Positions 52,843-64,000 of a stretch of 64,000 nucleotides of DNA are shown here, one piece after another. The first letter of the stretch is position 1. Each line of letters starts with the position of its first letter. The translations under genes were made by a program, and so were the position numbers. Source of the stretch: Lepus europaeus (Eukaryota; Chordata; Mammalia; Lagomorpha; Leporidae). The notes below the pieces were generated by a model. It saw only the letters and a program-made list of their open reading frames with translations, was not told where the DNA came from and searched no databases. Location of the stretch: contig NC_084850.1 of the NCBI RefSeq assembly GCF_033115175.1, forward strand, positions 930,001 to 994,000, read 5' to 3'.

Positions 52843-53392
52843 CCACTTCCAATCCAGCTCTCTGCTATGGCCTGGGAAAGCAGCAGAAGATGGCCCAAGT
52901 CCTTGGGCCCTGCACCCATGTGGGAGACCTGGAGGAAGCTCCTGGCTTCGGATAGGCGCAGCTCCAGCCGTTGCAGCCAATTGGGGAGTGAACCAGCGGA
53001 CGGAAGACCTCTCTCTCTCTCTCTCTCTCTCTGTGCTTCTCCTCTTTCTGTGTAACTCTGACTTTCAAATAAAATAAACACATCTTTTTTTTTTAAAGAA
53101 AAAAAACCATCACACCCATAATCCTGTCTTGATGAGCTTGGATAGGCTACAGTTGCTGTTGGGCACTGTGGCGGGCAGTGTATGAGGAGAGTTGGGGCTT
53201 TGAAGCCAAAGCTTTCTGGGCTGTGTCCTGCCTCTGCTGCCTGTTTACTCTCGGGTCCTTGGGTACCTTCTCCTGGGAGGCCCGTCACAAAGTTTGAGAA
53301 CCCCTGTTACTTGACCCAGAAGCCTGGCAGTATTCTTTTTCTCCATGTGACCCCATGGTCCTGTGAGGGTTTTTTTATTATTTTTATTTTTA

Positions 53393-53721
53393 AATAGATA
53401 TAAATAGATATATTTGAGAGGTAGAGTTACAGACAGTGAGGGGGAGAGAGAGAGAGAGAGAAAGGTCTTCCATCTGCTGGTTCACTCCCCAAATGGCTGC
53501 AACGGCCAGAACTGCACTGATCTGAAGCCAGGAACCAGGAGCTTCCTCAGGGTCCCCCACATGGGTGCAGGGGTCCAAGCACTTGGGCCATCTTCTTCTG
53601 CTTTCCCAGGCCACAGCAGAGAGCTGGATCGGAAGTGAAGCAGCCGGGACTCAAACTGGTGCCCATATGGGATGATGGTGCCACAGGTGGAGAATTAACC
53701 TACTGCATCACAGTGTGGCCC
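53393..53721 (-). repeat. CSINE, full length
   Basis: ATAGATATATTTGAGAGGTA to CATCACAGTGTGGCCCC. Confidence 0.9.
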
Positions 53722-53734
53722 CAGATATAACTTT

Positions 53735-54051
53735 TTAAAAGATTTAATTTATTTGAAAGGCAAAGTTACAGAGAAAGGGGACAGAAAGAAAGAGATCTTT
53801 ATCTACTGGTTCACTCTCCAAAAGGCAGCAATGGCTGGCACTGGGCTAGGCTGAAACCGGGAGACTGGAACTCCATCTAGATCTTCCACATGGGTGGCAG
53901 GGTCCCAAGCACTTGGACCATCTTCTGTTTTCCCAGGCACATTAACTGGGAGCTAGATCAGAAGCAGAGCAGCCAGAACTTGAACCAGTACTCATATGGG
54001 ATGCCAGCATCATAGGTGGTGGCTTAACCTACTATGCCACAGTGCCAGCTC
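53735..54051 (-). repeat. CSINE, older
   Basis: AAAAGATTTAATTTATTTGA to CTATGCCACAGTGCCAGCTCC. Confidence 0.88.
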
Positions 54052-54117
54052 CTTGTGGGTTTTTTCAAATGTAAAATATGTGTAACTTAGATTTTCTGTG
54101 ACCATTTTTTAACACAA

Positions 54118-54445
54118 AATTTATTTAATTACTTGAAAGCTAGAGTGACGGGGATGAGGAATGAGAGATCTCCTGTCTGCTGGTTCACTCCCCCAAATGG
54201 TCACAACAGCTAGGTCTAGGACAGGTTGAAGCCAGGAAAGGAACTCCAGCCATGTGTCCCATATGAGTGGCAAGAGCCCAAGCACTTGGGTCATCATCTG
54301 TTGCCTTCCCAGGAGCATTAGCAAGGAGCTGGATTAGAAATGGAGCAGTCAAGACTCCAACCAGCACTCTCATATGGGATGCCGCTGACAGGGGGTGCCA
54401 GCATTGTAAGCAGTACCCTAACCCACTGTGCCATCATACCAGCCC
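54118..54445 (-). repeat. CSINE, older
   Basis: AATTTATTTAATTACTTGAA to GTGCCATCATACCAGCCC. Confidence 0.85.
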
Positions 54446-54513
54446 TCTGTTGACCGTTTTTAAGTGCACAGTTCAGCAGAGCCTTTTCTCCACCGCTGAG
54501 AACCCTGACTCTT

Positions 54514-54864
54514 GGGTCCGGCGCTGTGGCGTAGCAGGTAAAGCCACCGCTGGCAGTGCCAGCATCCCGTATGGGCACCGGTTCAAGTCTTGACTGCTCA
54601 ACTTCTGATCCGGTTCTCTGCTATGGCCTGGGAAAGCAGTGGAAGATGGTCCAAGTCCTTGGTCCCTGCACCCATGTGGGGGACCTGGAAGAGGCTCGTG
54701 TGACTCCAGATCGGCGCAGCTCCGGCCGTTGTGGCCAATTGGGGAATGAACCAGTGGATGGAAGACACTCACTCTCTCACTCTCTTTCTCTCTCTCTCTT
54801 TCTCTGCCTCTCCTTCTCTCTGTGTAACTCTGATTTTCAAATAAATAAATAAATCTTTAAAAAA
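54514..54864 (+). repeat. CSINE, full length
   Basis: GGTCCGGCGCTGTGGCGTAG to CAAATAAATAAATAAATC. Close to the family consensus. Confidence 0.93.
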
Positions 54865-54878
54865 CATTAGCCAGTTAT

Positions 54879-55213
54879 GGGGCCGGCGCTGTAGTGGAGA
54901 GGGTAAGGCCTCTGTCTGCAGTGCCGGCATCCCATATGGGTGCCCATTCACGCCCCAGCAACTCCGTTCCCAATCCAGCTCTCTGCTATGGCTTGGGAAA
55001 GCAGTGGAAGATGCTCCAAGTCCTTGGGCCCCTGCACCCACGTGGGAGACCTGGAAGAAGCTCCTGGCTCCTGGCTTTGGATTGGCTCAGCTCTGGCTGT
55101 TGGCAGCCAATAGGGGAGTGAATAAGTAGATGGTTGATCTTTCTCTCTCTCTCTCTCTCTCTCTGACTCTCCTTCTCTCTATATGTAACTGACTTTCAAA
55201 TAAATAAATACAA
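54879..55213 (+). repeat. CSINE, full length
   Basis: GGGGCCGGCGCTGTAGTGGA to TTTCAAATAAATAAATAC. Confidence 0.92.
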
Positions 55214-57484
55214 AAAGAACTATGGCCCCCTTTAGGGCCCCACCAATCTTGCTCCCTCTCGCCTGTCCATCATGCTCTAGCCAGGTAACCCTCTGACCAC
55301 TGCTTCCAGTGGCTTCAGACCACTTGGGACGTAGAGGGTTGACCTCCAGTCCTCTGCTTTGTCTTTACTGCCAACAGCTAGCCACTTGGTTTCCTAGGAG
55401 GGCCTCCAGCAGTACATGTTCTCCCTGCTTTGTTGCAGCGTTTCCCCGCTTCTACCAGGAACTCCCCCATGCCTTCTGGCCCAGCAATACCTCTTCCTCC
55501 TCCTTCCCAACGCCTCCTGCTGCGGTCTGCTGTGAGAGACTCATCATGCTGCTGGCTGGCCTGAGAGCTGGCCTCAGGTCTCGGGGCAGCCTGCACACTT
55601 GGCTGTGAGGTGTGCCCTGAGCAAATTAGTGCAGCATAGGGACCTGGGGCTCTTCCCCTTTATTCTAGAAGCTCTCAGTGCCAAGGACCTGGCACATGCC
55701 AAGGGCTGCTGAAACCTTTATGCTGACTGAAGGGGGTGTCCTGGGCAGATGGTGATTGGTAGGTGTGTTTCTGGGTTGAAGCTATCAGACTGCCAGATAG
55801 AAGCCCAGCCTTTTAGGTCTTACTAGCTGACAGTATGTGAAGACAACTGTGTAAGCTGTTCCTGCTCCCTGGGTGCACCTTGGGAATATAGCTTGGGTCG
55901 TGGGAAGTGAGTCTGGACAGCACCTCCTGTGGGTGGGGTTGAGCATGTTCAGTGGAGCGCATTGTTGTATCTGCTGCAGTCTGCTTAAATGTCAGCCAGG
56001 GTCAGGAGCAGATGTGGTTACTGGCCAGACCCAGGATGCTCCATGCTGGTACAAGGGTTCCCTCAGCTTTTTTTTGTTCATAATCTCTCTCTCTCTCTCT
56101 CTCAATCTGTCTCTCTCTGTCTCTCTCGCTCTCTGTCTGTCTCTGTCTCTCCTTACCCCCTCTGAGGGTGGGTCCTGTTACTACCTCCATTTTTGTCTTT
56201 CTATAGAGAAAACATTCTAATTTATGTGATCTTGAGAAGCAAATCAGAGTCAGTATAGACTGGTACAGTTCAGTGGAACTCTAGAATGCTGGAAATGTCC
56301 TCCAGCTGGGCCGTGGCTATTTGAGTACTTGACATGCGACTCATGTGACTGAGAAGCTGAGCTTGAGGTTTAGTTTGCATGACGATTTCAATAGGCACAC
56401 ATGTGTGGGGGCTACCAAGTTGGATAGCACAGATCCAGGCCAGTGGTCCTCAGCCGGGGCCATGTTTTGGACTCCCGGGGTATTTGTCAGTTTCTGGGAC
56501 CTGCTTGGTGTCACAGTTGGTAGGATGCCACTTGCATCTGTTGGGCTGAGGCCAGAGAATGCTGCTAAACATACCTGGGAAGCCCAGGACAGCCCCCATC
56601 GCACAAGATAATATGACCCCAGATAGCTGTAACGTGGAGGTGGAGAACCCCTGGGCTAGAAATGAGGAAGGCAGGATCTGAGCTGGGTCAGAGGTCCTTG
56701 CTGCTGCCAGGAGGCCCTCAGGGAAGTCCCTAAGCATTTTGCTCCACCTGTCAAACAGGCACTTACTGAGCCGTGTGTAGAACTGGAGGCAGACCCGGAC
56801 CTCTGTGAGGGGCTGCTGGCCTCCCCTCCCCTATCCAGGCCTTGTCAAGGGTGCTGGGTGCAGAGAGCACCAGAATTCCCAACAGGAAGTTATCAGTCTC
56901 TCTTTGTTTCTGGCTGCTTCCTGCATCTTCCTGGGTGACTCTTCACTCACAGCTTGTCACAGGCATCTGAGCTGGGGGAGACACCAGCCCTGCCTGTTCC
57001 AGGAACTGAGGCCTAAGGCTATGGAGCGAGAGACTCAGGCTGGGTGGGCTGGATTTGGAGAGAGGGTTCAGCCAGGGTGGCAACTGGGCACACTAACAGC
57101 AGTTGCAGCTCAGGGGAGATAAGCTCTTCTTCCTAAATGTCAGGCTGCAGAGTCCCCCTGGGGGTTCATTTTTTTTTTTTAATCAGCAGTGTAGGGGCCT
57201 GTGTTGTCTGCTGTAAGGCAACTGACTACCCCAGGCCCTGCGGGGGTGGTCAGTCCCCCTGGTTGCACTGTTCTCTGCAGATAGCTGGCACCCATGTGAT
57301 GCCCCAGCTTAGACTTGGTGAGAGGAGCCAGAGTTGACGTGGAAGCTGACGCAGCACGTGCCTGCCGAGAGGGCAGGCGGGGAACACCCAGCCTGGACTG
57401 TGCCTGCTCATGTGTCTTGGCTGTGTGGCGTTTTCTTCCAACTTGCCTGGCGAGCCATACGGCCCATGGTGGCCCCAAGGGGCA
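55214..57484. other. Unique interval in BCAP31 intron 4
   Basis: Contains a CT-rich simple tract at 56083-56150 and otherwise nothing recognised. Several open frames here lack splice or family support. Confidence 0.5.
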
Positions 57485-57655
57485 GGCTCATAATTATGAT
57501 AGTGGGCCTCGCAGTCAGGCCTGTGTTTGGATCCCAGCTGCCTGACCTCTGCTAAGTCACTTCTGCCCTCTGAGCCTTTTCTCTCATTCATAAGGCAAGA
57601 ATGACAATATAGGCGATGTGTGTCTCGTTCCCAGAGCTCTGCCTGGCACAGGAAG
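57485..57655 (+). repeat. MIR element
   Basis: TTTGGATCCCAGCTGCCTGA, CTCTGAGCCTTTTCTCTCAT and CTCTGCCTGGCACAGG follow the forward MIR consensus. Confidence 0.8.
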
Positions 57656-57801
57656 TGTTTGTCCTTCTTGCTGGTAGTGATGGCAGCTTCTGGGTTCTCT
57701 TTCGTGTCAGAGGCTGCCAGGCACAGAGAGGGAGCTGGAGAGGTCTTTTCCTGGCCTTTAGGGAGGCAGGGCGGAGGGGAACCTTTAAGATGACCCTGTA
57801 G

Positions 57802-58141
57802 GGACCGGCGCCGTGGCGCAGTAGGTTAATCCTCCGCCTGTGGTGCCGGCATCCCATATGGGTGCCAGTTCAGGTCCTGGCTGCCCCCTTCCAGTCCAGC
57901 TCTCTGCTATGGCCTGGGAAAGCATTAGGGGATGGTCCAGGTACTTGCATCCCTGCACCTGCATGGGAGATCAGGAAGAAGCTCCTGGCTCCTGGCTCCT
58001 GGCTTCGGATCGGCGTAGTGCCGGCCATTGCGGCCATCTGGGGAGTGAACCAACGGAAGGAAGACCTCTCTCTGTCTCTCCCTCTCACTGTCTGTAACTC
58101 TACCTCTCAAATAAATAAATAAAATCTTAAAAAAAAAAAAA
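57802..58141 (+). repeat. CSINE with 15 bp target duplication
   Basis: AAGATGACCCTGTAG (57787-57801) and AAGATGGCCCTGTAG (58142-58156) differ at one base. The copy is full length with (AATA)n and poly(A). Confidence 0.95.
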
Positions 58142-58438
58142 AAGATGGCCCTGTAGCCACAGCAGAGACTGGTTTTGGCTGCTCCAGAGAGAGACCTGAC
58201 CAGAAATTGAAGGTGAACAGGCCTGTGGGTCTTTAGGGAGCTGCAGTGTGGGGTGCACAGGTCATGCACTGGAATCACCCAGGGTGGCCTGTGTGCTTTG
58301 TGGAAAGAGAGCACGTGGGCATTTGTAGAAGTGGAACAGCAGCCCACACCATGTTGACCTCTGGTAGCTAATGGCTGGTATTTCTTTTATCCAAGTGCAC
58401 AGCTTGCCCTCACCCACTGGTCTGTCCTGGGCTCTGGA

Positions 58439-58761
58439 TTTTTTTTAAGATTTATTTATTTATTTGAAAGGCAGTTATACAGAGAGAGAGAGAGAGAGAG
58501 ACAGGTCTTCCACCTGCTGGTTCACTCCCCGGATGGCTGCAACGGATGGAGCTGCACTGATCCGAAGCCAGGAGCCAGGAGCTTCTTCCAGGTCTCCCAT
58601 GTGGGTGCAGGGGCCCAAGGACTTGGCATGTTCTACTGCTTTCCCAGGCCACAGCAGAGAGCTGGATCGGAAGAGGAGCAGCTGGGACTAGAACCGGTGC
58701 CCATATGGGACTCTGGCGCTTCAGGCCAGGGCGTTAACCCACTGCACCACAGCCCATCCCC
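58439..58761 (-). repeat. CSINE, full length
   Basis: T run, AAGATTTATTTATTTATTTG to CACTGCACCACAGCCC. It is the younger type, with few differences. Confidence 0.92.
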
Positions 58762-58854
58762 TCTGGATTATTTTGATGCAAATCCAAGATACCATGTTTA
58801 TAGGCAAAGTGATATTTTGGTTTATCACTTTGAAAAGATAGGGACTTTCAAAAA

Positions 58855-59175
58855 ATTTTTAAAGATTTATTTATTTATTTGAAATACAGAGTTACAGAGA
58901 GGGATAAACAAAGGTCTTCCATCTGCTGGTTCAATCCCCAAGTGGCTGCAATGACCAGGGCTGAGCCAGGGCAAAGCTAGGAGCCAGGGAAGTTCTTCCA
59001 GGTCTCCCCTGTGGGCACAGGGGCCCAAGCATTTTAGGCCACCCTCCACTATTTCCCAGGTACATTAGGAGTGAGCTGGATTGGAAGTAGAGCAGCTGGG
59101 ACTCGAACTGGTGCCCACATGGGATGCTAGCATTGCAGGCAGAGGCTTAACCTGCTATGCCACAGTGCTGGCCCC
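58855..59175 (-). repeat. CSINE, last copy in the window
   Basis: TTAAAGATTTATTTATTTAT to GCCACAGTGCTGGCCCC. Confidence 0.9.
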
Positions 59176-62100
59176 AGATAGGGCCTTCTAAAAGAGTTGT
59201 GAGTATGCAACCTCATAACTACAAGAAGTTGCCAATAATTCCTTAACAACATAAAACCTCTAGCAACTGTTCACATGTCCTTCATTGCCTTACAGTTTGT
59301 TTAACTTGCTATCTAGGTAAGGTGGCTAAGGAGTTTTCAGATACTGCTGCTGGGCCCACCCAAAGACGCTGCGAGGCCTGTGGGCTTGCTGCCGCAGACA
59401 GCTGGCAGAGGGCATTTGGACCTCAATTCCATTGATCTTTATCCCTCCTTCCCTCCCTCTGTCTGTCCGCTGGATGCTACCCTTCTCTGACAGTCCAGAA
59501 ATTAGCATGGCACTTCAGACCTAAGTACTAGGAAAAGCCCTTTTAAGAGTTCTATTAATTTCTAGATGCCTCTCCCCAAGCTCTAGTTACGTGCTGCACG
59601 CCCTTTGGGGGCTTGATTTTGCCAGCAGTTGGGCCGTGGAGGGGCTGTTAGGGATTCCCCACAGATAGCTCAGGAAGAACTGTCTGATGTGCATCCGAAT
59701 AAGCACCTACCTCTTGGAAAAAATGCAGTGATTGCTTGGGCCCTGGTGTGATCTCCATCACGCTAGAGACAAATGGTGGGTGAGCTGAGCGAGGAAGTGT
59801 CCCTCTTCTCTCTTCCATGGCCTTTGAGTTGCTGCCATCCTAGGAGGGCCCCTTTCTCCTAAGCACTGGAGGCAGAGCTGGAAGAGAATGGGGACAGGGT
59901 GCCAGGTGCAGGTGCCAGGATTGTGCAGCCATCCCTATGGCCCCATGCCTCAGGTTGCTGGGGAGCTGAGCCTGCCACCTCCCTGCAGTCTAGGGCGTGT
60001 CAATGGAGGAGCACAGCAGAGCCCACACCTATTCTCTGCCCAAGTCCTCCCTCCTGTGGCTCTGAGCGCTGTGCCCCACCCCACCCCCCTGCCACAGGGG
60101 CTTAGCTGTGTGTGGTGTGATGGGCTTCCCAGCCAAGGTCCAGCCCCTCCTCCCCATTTTCTCCAGCTTCAGAGTGCCTAGAGGCTAAAAGAAACCTGGA
60201 GCCACTGTACTAAGCTGGGCTTGAGGCAGCTGTCCTGGTGACCTTCCTGGGATGTTTTCGTGGCTTTGCTAGTCTTCCCGGACCGGCCTGTTCTACGGGC
60301 TCCTGATTCTCGTGACCCCAGGCTCTTGTGGCTGTGAGTTTCCTGGTACAGCAGAGGCTCTGCTATTACTGTTCTGCTTCACTTGAAGCCTTTCCTGAGC
60401 ATCACCTGGCTTTTGAGCCCTTGCCAGGGCGAGTGCCTCATCTTCCTCCTGTCTGCCAGGCACGTGCTCCCAGGATCCACTGGATACGTAGTGATGCTGG
60501 GTTGTGAGGGCCTGGGGAGTCAGCAGGTGGCGCTGTGGCACCAGCATCTACTTGCAAGGGCCAGAGTGGTGTGCCTGTGGGGTGTTGGCGACTGCAGAAT
60601 GAGCCTGCTCTCCCGAAGCCTCCAGTGGCTGGCCAGGTGGGCATGGCCACCCCATAGGACCTGTTGGTCAAGACTTGCTCCTTTCCCACTTCCTGGCAAA
60701 CCCGTGTCTTCCTGCCTGTCTCTGCTCACAGAGAGAAACAGGATTGGTGATCAGCACGGATGAGCCATGTCTCTCCCCACTTGATATGGTTGGCCCTGTT
60801 TCTCTAGTGTCTAGAGAGTCTGTGTCTCCTGCCTTCTCTTGTTTACTCAACCTTTTATAAAAGCATGATCATGCTGCTCAGCATCCAAGAATATCTTACC
60901 AAGAAAGCCAAGTGAAGTTCAGGTATTTGGGGCTAATATTTGTCTGCCAAGGACACATCTGGATTGAATTAAGTTTGGTTCACTGATTTTTTCCCTCTTT
61001 AGTTGGGTGCATTTAATCTGGATCCTGGGCCATTCTGGCCCTGACTACCCTATACCTGTAGGAAATTGCTTTGGCTCTAAACTGTCACCTGTGCTCCAGG
61101 AATGACTAGCTAAGACCAGTTATCCAGGATACTCAGGAGATAATGGCAGGAGAGAGAAAGGCAGTGGGCCAGCAGCTGCTGCTGGCTGTCAAAACCTGGA
61201 AGTCTGCAAAGTGGCCCCTGATTGCTGGGTCGCGCACTGTCCTGTGGGGCCTGGCACACACCAGAAGATCACTGCGGGGACTGTGAGAGGGTCCAGACAG
61301 GTGCCCCAGCATGTAAGGGAGCAGTAAGGTGTTCCAGAAGGTGGGCCCTCAGGCTGCCCAGTGGGTCCGGCGAGAAGGGTCTGTCTTTGGCTCGTGCTGG
61401 TGAATCGTTTATCCCATGTGCCTGCTCAGCTCCCACTGCAGCCACGAGCCCAGCTTACTCATCGCCTCGGGTCTGAGATGACGCCTTCCCACTGCTGTCT
61501 TCTGTTTCCTCTGTTGCTAGACTGACTGGCAAGCCCTGTGTCTGCCCGTGCCCCCTCAGTGCCAGGCCTCCAGGGTGAACACCAGTGTGGCGAGAAGGTG
61601 CAGGCTCAGGCCTGACATGCAGCCTCAGACACGTCGCCATGCCTGTCGGGAAATGTTTCCTCTACAGGAATGGGCTGAGCTCACCTGGAAGGTCCCTTTG
61701 CAGTGTGCCAGCTATGGGGATCTGAAAATGCGCAGTGCTCAGCCTGGATCCAGGCATTCACGTGGCAAACCGACCAATGATGATGGCGCAGAGAATGCCA
61801 CAGCCGTGGGGGGGGTGCACCCAAGGAGGGCAGGGAGGAGAGGAAAGGCTTTCTTAGGGCCAGTGATGACAGAGCTGGGTAGAAAGGACTTTCCAGCCTG
61901 GGGGGAGGACATGCAGATGCAGGGCAAGATGGGCAAGTGGTGGGATGGTACTGGCCAGAGGGCCGTGAGGGTAGCTAGGAGAGGGGTGCCAGCAGCAAAG
62001 AGGTGTTGTGGGGTTTGATTGCCAGTAGATACGTGCAGTGCTCTGGTAAGGCCTGTTTTAGACAAGCTGTTGGGAGTGTCTCCGGGAGCGTGCATGAGCT

Positions 62101-64000
62101 GCGCTTAGTAGGTCAGCTTTGTGAGTCTAGGCTGCACTGGAAACCCTTTCAACAATGAGGCTGCCCAGGAGGAAGGCCCGGAGGGGGCAAAGGGGCCAGG
62201 TGGTGGCAGGAGCCCTTGTGAGCAGTGGCGACATCAGACAGCTTAGAGGCCCCTTGGTATTCCTGTCGGAGGCTGGGCCAGGGCAGGCCTGGACTGGAGT
62301 AAGTTGACGAATGGGCAAGAAGGAGAAGACGCGTATGAACGTGGTGCTCCAGGAAAGAGAGTGGGTGGGGTTGAGGTTCCTGGCTGGGGTGTGGATGTGG
62401 TTTCCAGAATTGTCCTTGGGTGCGTTGGCACAACTCCAGCATGGAGGATGTAGAGGAGAACTGTTAGGACTGGCGTGGGGATGCATTTCCTGGGGAGGTA
62501 ACCAGGGTGCTCTGGGGGACCCTCACAACTGACAGCCACCAGCTGAAGACTGGGGCTGGGGCTGAGCAGGGGCCAGCAGTTTGAGCAAACATTGCACAGG
62601 TTTAGTGCCAGGTTCCATGCATGAGCACAGGACTCTCAGAAACCTTGGTTCTCAATAGCTGGGAGAAGCCTGGGCTGACTCTGAGGAGAGCTGGGCCCCT
62701 GCTGCGCTGCCGCTGGCACTGCTGGCACCACTGCCTTGTTTGTGTTAGCCATCTCCCTGGGCCGGCCTCCCTGGTAACCAGGCCGTGGCCGTGGCCGTGG
62801 CTGTTCACCACTGGCCCAGCCTGCTGGGGTAGGGATGTAACCCTGGGTCTTGCCCGCCCCATGGTTGCTCGTCCCTGCAGTGTCCACAGGCCCCATGTTT
62901 ACCGCCAGGCGGCACACGTGCCCCCACCCCCATTTCCAGCCTCTTCCTCAGCATCCCACGAGCTCTGAGTGGGGGGTTGGGGCTTAGTCACACTTGCCTT
63001 TCTTTCTAAGCCTCTCCAGTGACTTCCGGCCATGCCGATGTGAGTCAGGCACACTGCTTCTCGCTGACTTCTGAGGTGCTTGGTAGCTCCCTCCACCTTC
63101 ACAGCTCCAGCCCAGTGGGGGGCAGGCTGGTGGGCAGCCGGGGGCTGAGGCAGGGAAACCTGAGCCCTAGGCCACGAGGTCCTGGTCGCTAATTTTAGAG
63201 AGCACATGTCACTGGAAACTCTCCTCTCCTGCCAGGAATCAGCAGCCTGGTTCTCCCAGTGCCGCCAGGGGCCCCTGGGAGCCTTTCCCCACACCAGGAA
63301 CCGCAGGGGCGGCTCCTGCCTTGCGGGCTGCCCTGGCCTGAGTGTGCATTCCTGAAAGGGCTCTGCCAGGGCCCTGCAGAAGCCTGGCGGGGGCCAGGAA
63401 GGTGGCTCACCTGCTCAGCTGCCCCGTGCTGCCCACTGGGAGCAGGCTGCAGGTGGAGGTGAGCAGAGCCTGCCAAGGCCTGGCGAGGGGCAGGAGAAAA
63501 AAGGTTGGGAGCAGCCGCCAAGGCTGCTGGTCTCTTGAGCCAGAACTCTGTGCTTGAAGCGCCCTGGAGAAAGCAGATTTTTCTTTTTTACTTTGGGCCG
63601 TTGCACATACTCTGCCTTCCCTCAGTGTTGTGGCGGGACTGGGCCCCTTCTCAAGGTATGTGGAGGGTAGGCAGCCACACTCCAACTCCTAGCCTCCATT
63701 TTCAGTGTTTGAGATCTTTCTTGAGGACTGCCGAGGCATGCGTCCCTCCTCTCTTCTGCCAGCTGACATCCCATCCCACAGGTGGACTTGAGGGAAGTGC
63801 TTGGGGACCAGCATCTGCCACCTGTTTGCCACTGGGCTGCCTCCAACAGACAGTGGGCGCCTGTGTCCTGATTCTTCTTCGCCTGCCCTGCTAGCCCAAG
63901 CAGACCTCAATTTGGGCGCTCTTATGTAACAGATGTGTCCTGGCAGCTGCCTGTGTGACGGGTTTGAGAAGGGGGTTGGGGAGAAGTGAAACCTTTCGGT
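59176..64000. other. SINE-free unique sequence to the window end
   Basis: No CSINE, LINE-1, RNA gene or recognised exon was found in these 4.8 kb. GC content rises from about 60 kb. The BCAP31 exon after residue 113 was looked for and not seen. Confidence 0.5.

Larger units (their letters stand above)
52387..53095 (+). repeat. CSINE split by an opposite-strand CSINE
   Basis: Head at 52387-52478 (GGGGCCGGCACTGTGGTGTA) and remainder at 52843-53095 ending AAATAAAATAAACACATC. CATCACA borders both ends of the outer element. Confidence 0.92.
44671..64000 (+). other. BCAP31 intron 4, running off the window
   Basis: No sequence resembling the next BCAP31 segment (LLRRLVTLISQQ onward) was found, so this 19.3 kb is read as one large intron. 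It holds an old repeat at 45310-45690, unique sequence at about 45700-48410 and 48740-50340, MIR copies at 50380-50545 and 57485-57655, CSINEs between 48412 and 59175, and unique GC-moderate sequence from 59176 to the end. No independent gene was recognised. Confidence 0.6.

Noticed and set aside
55309-55608. Candidate BCAP31 exon after the TGTTGCAG acceptor-like site near 55438
   Set aside because: The following codons do not encode the expected LLRRLVTLISQQ-type sequence.
62295-62500. Frame starting MGKKEKTRMNVVLQERE as a possible exon
   Set aside because: The lysine-rich start is suggestive, but it has no match to the expected BCAP31 coiled coil and no proper acceptor before it.

Overview
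This is a 64 kb piece of a lagomorph nuclear genome, most likely rabbit or hare, from the X-linked ABCD1-BCAP31 locus. The lagomorph call rests on more than 60 copies of the tRNA-derived C-repeat SINE (CSINE). Each has a GGCCGGCGC-type head, a B-box-like GGTTCGAGTCC, a body with AAGTCCTTGGGCCCCTGCACCC, a CT-rich stretch and an (AATA)n or poly(A) tail. The locus call rests on exact coding exons with GT-AG borders.

Layout. From 1 to about 17.3 kb lies the space downstream of ABCD1. It is packed with CSINEs in both orientations and with antisense fragments of old LINE-1, and no gene is recognised there. From about 17.34 to 35.36 kb, on the minus strand, lies the complete ten-exon ABCD1 gene (peroxisomal very-long-chain acyl-CoA ABC half-transporter). 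Its spliced reading frame is 2226 nt, or 741 codons plus stop, with every catalytic motif intact. Intron 2 (7.6 kb) holds LINE-1 pieces and seven CSINEs, all antisense to the gene. The other introns are nearly repeat-free.

From about 35.4 to 37.3 kb lies a CpG-rich, GC-box-rich head-to-head promoter. It serves ABCD1 to the left and BCAP31 to the right. BCAP31 (ER membrane chaperone and cargo receptor BAP31) runs on the plus strand. It has a probable non-coding exon ending at 36207 and three coding exons (37393-37484, 39005-39105, 44523-44670) that encode residues 1 to about 113. The remaining exons, for the last helix and the cytosolic coiled coil, are not found. The stretch from 44671 to 64000 is therefore read as a large intron running off the window. 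It contains nested CSINEs, two MIR copies, other old repeats and long unique sequence.

I see no unknown protein-coding system. The ABCD1-BCAP31 head-to-head pair is well known in mammals. The most novel signals are in the repeats. There is a roughly 106 bp internally deleted CSINE derivative flanked by a perfect 15 bp target-site duplication (2830-2965), with a second copy of the same structure at about 1019-1129. There are also datable nests of SINE in SINE in LINE. A run of 16 C forms the pyrimidine tract directly before ABCD1 exon 6. Two unique segments (about 1850-2085 and 10274-10850) could not be identified.
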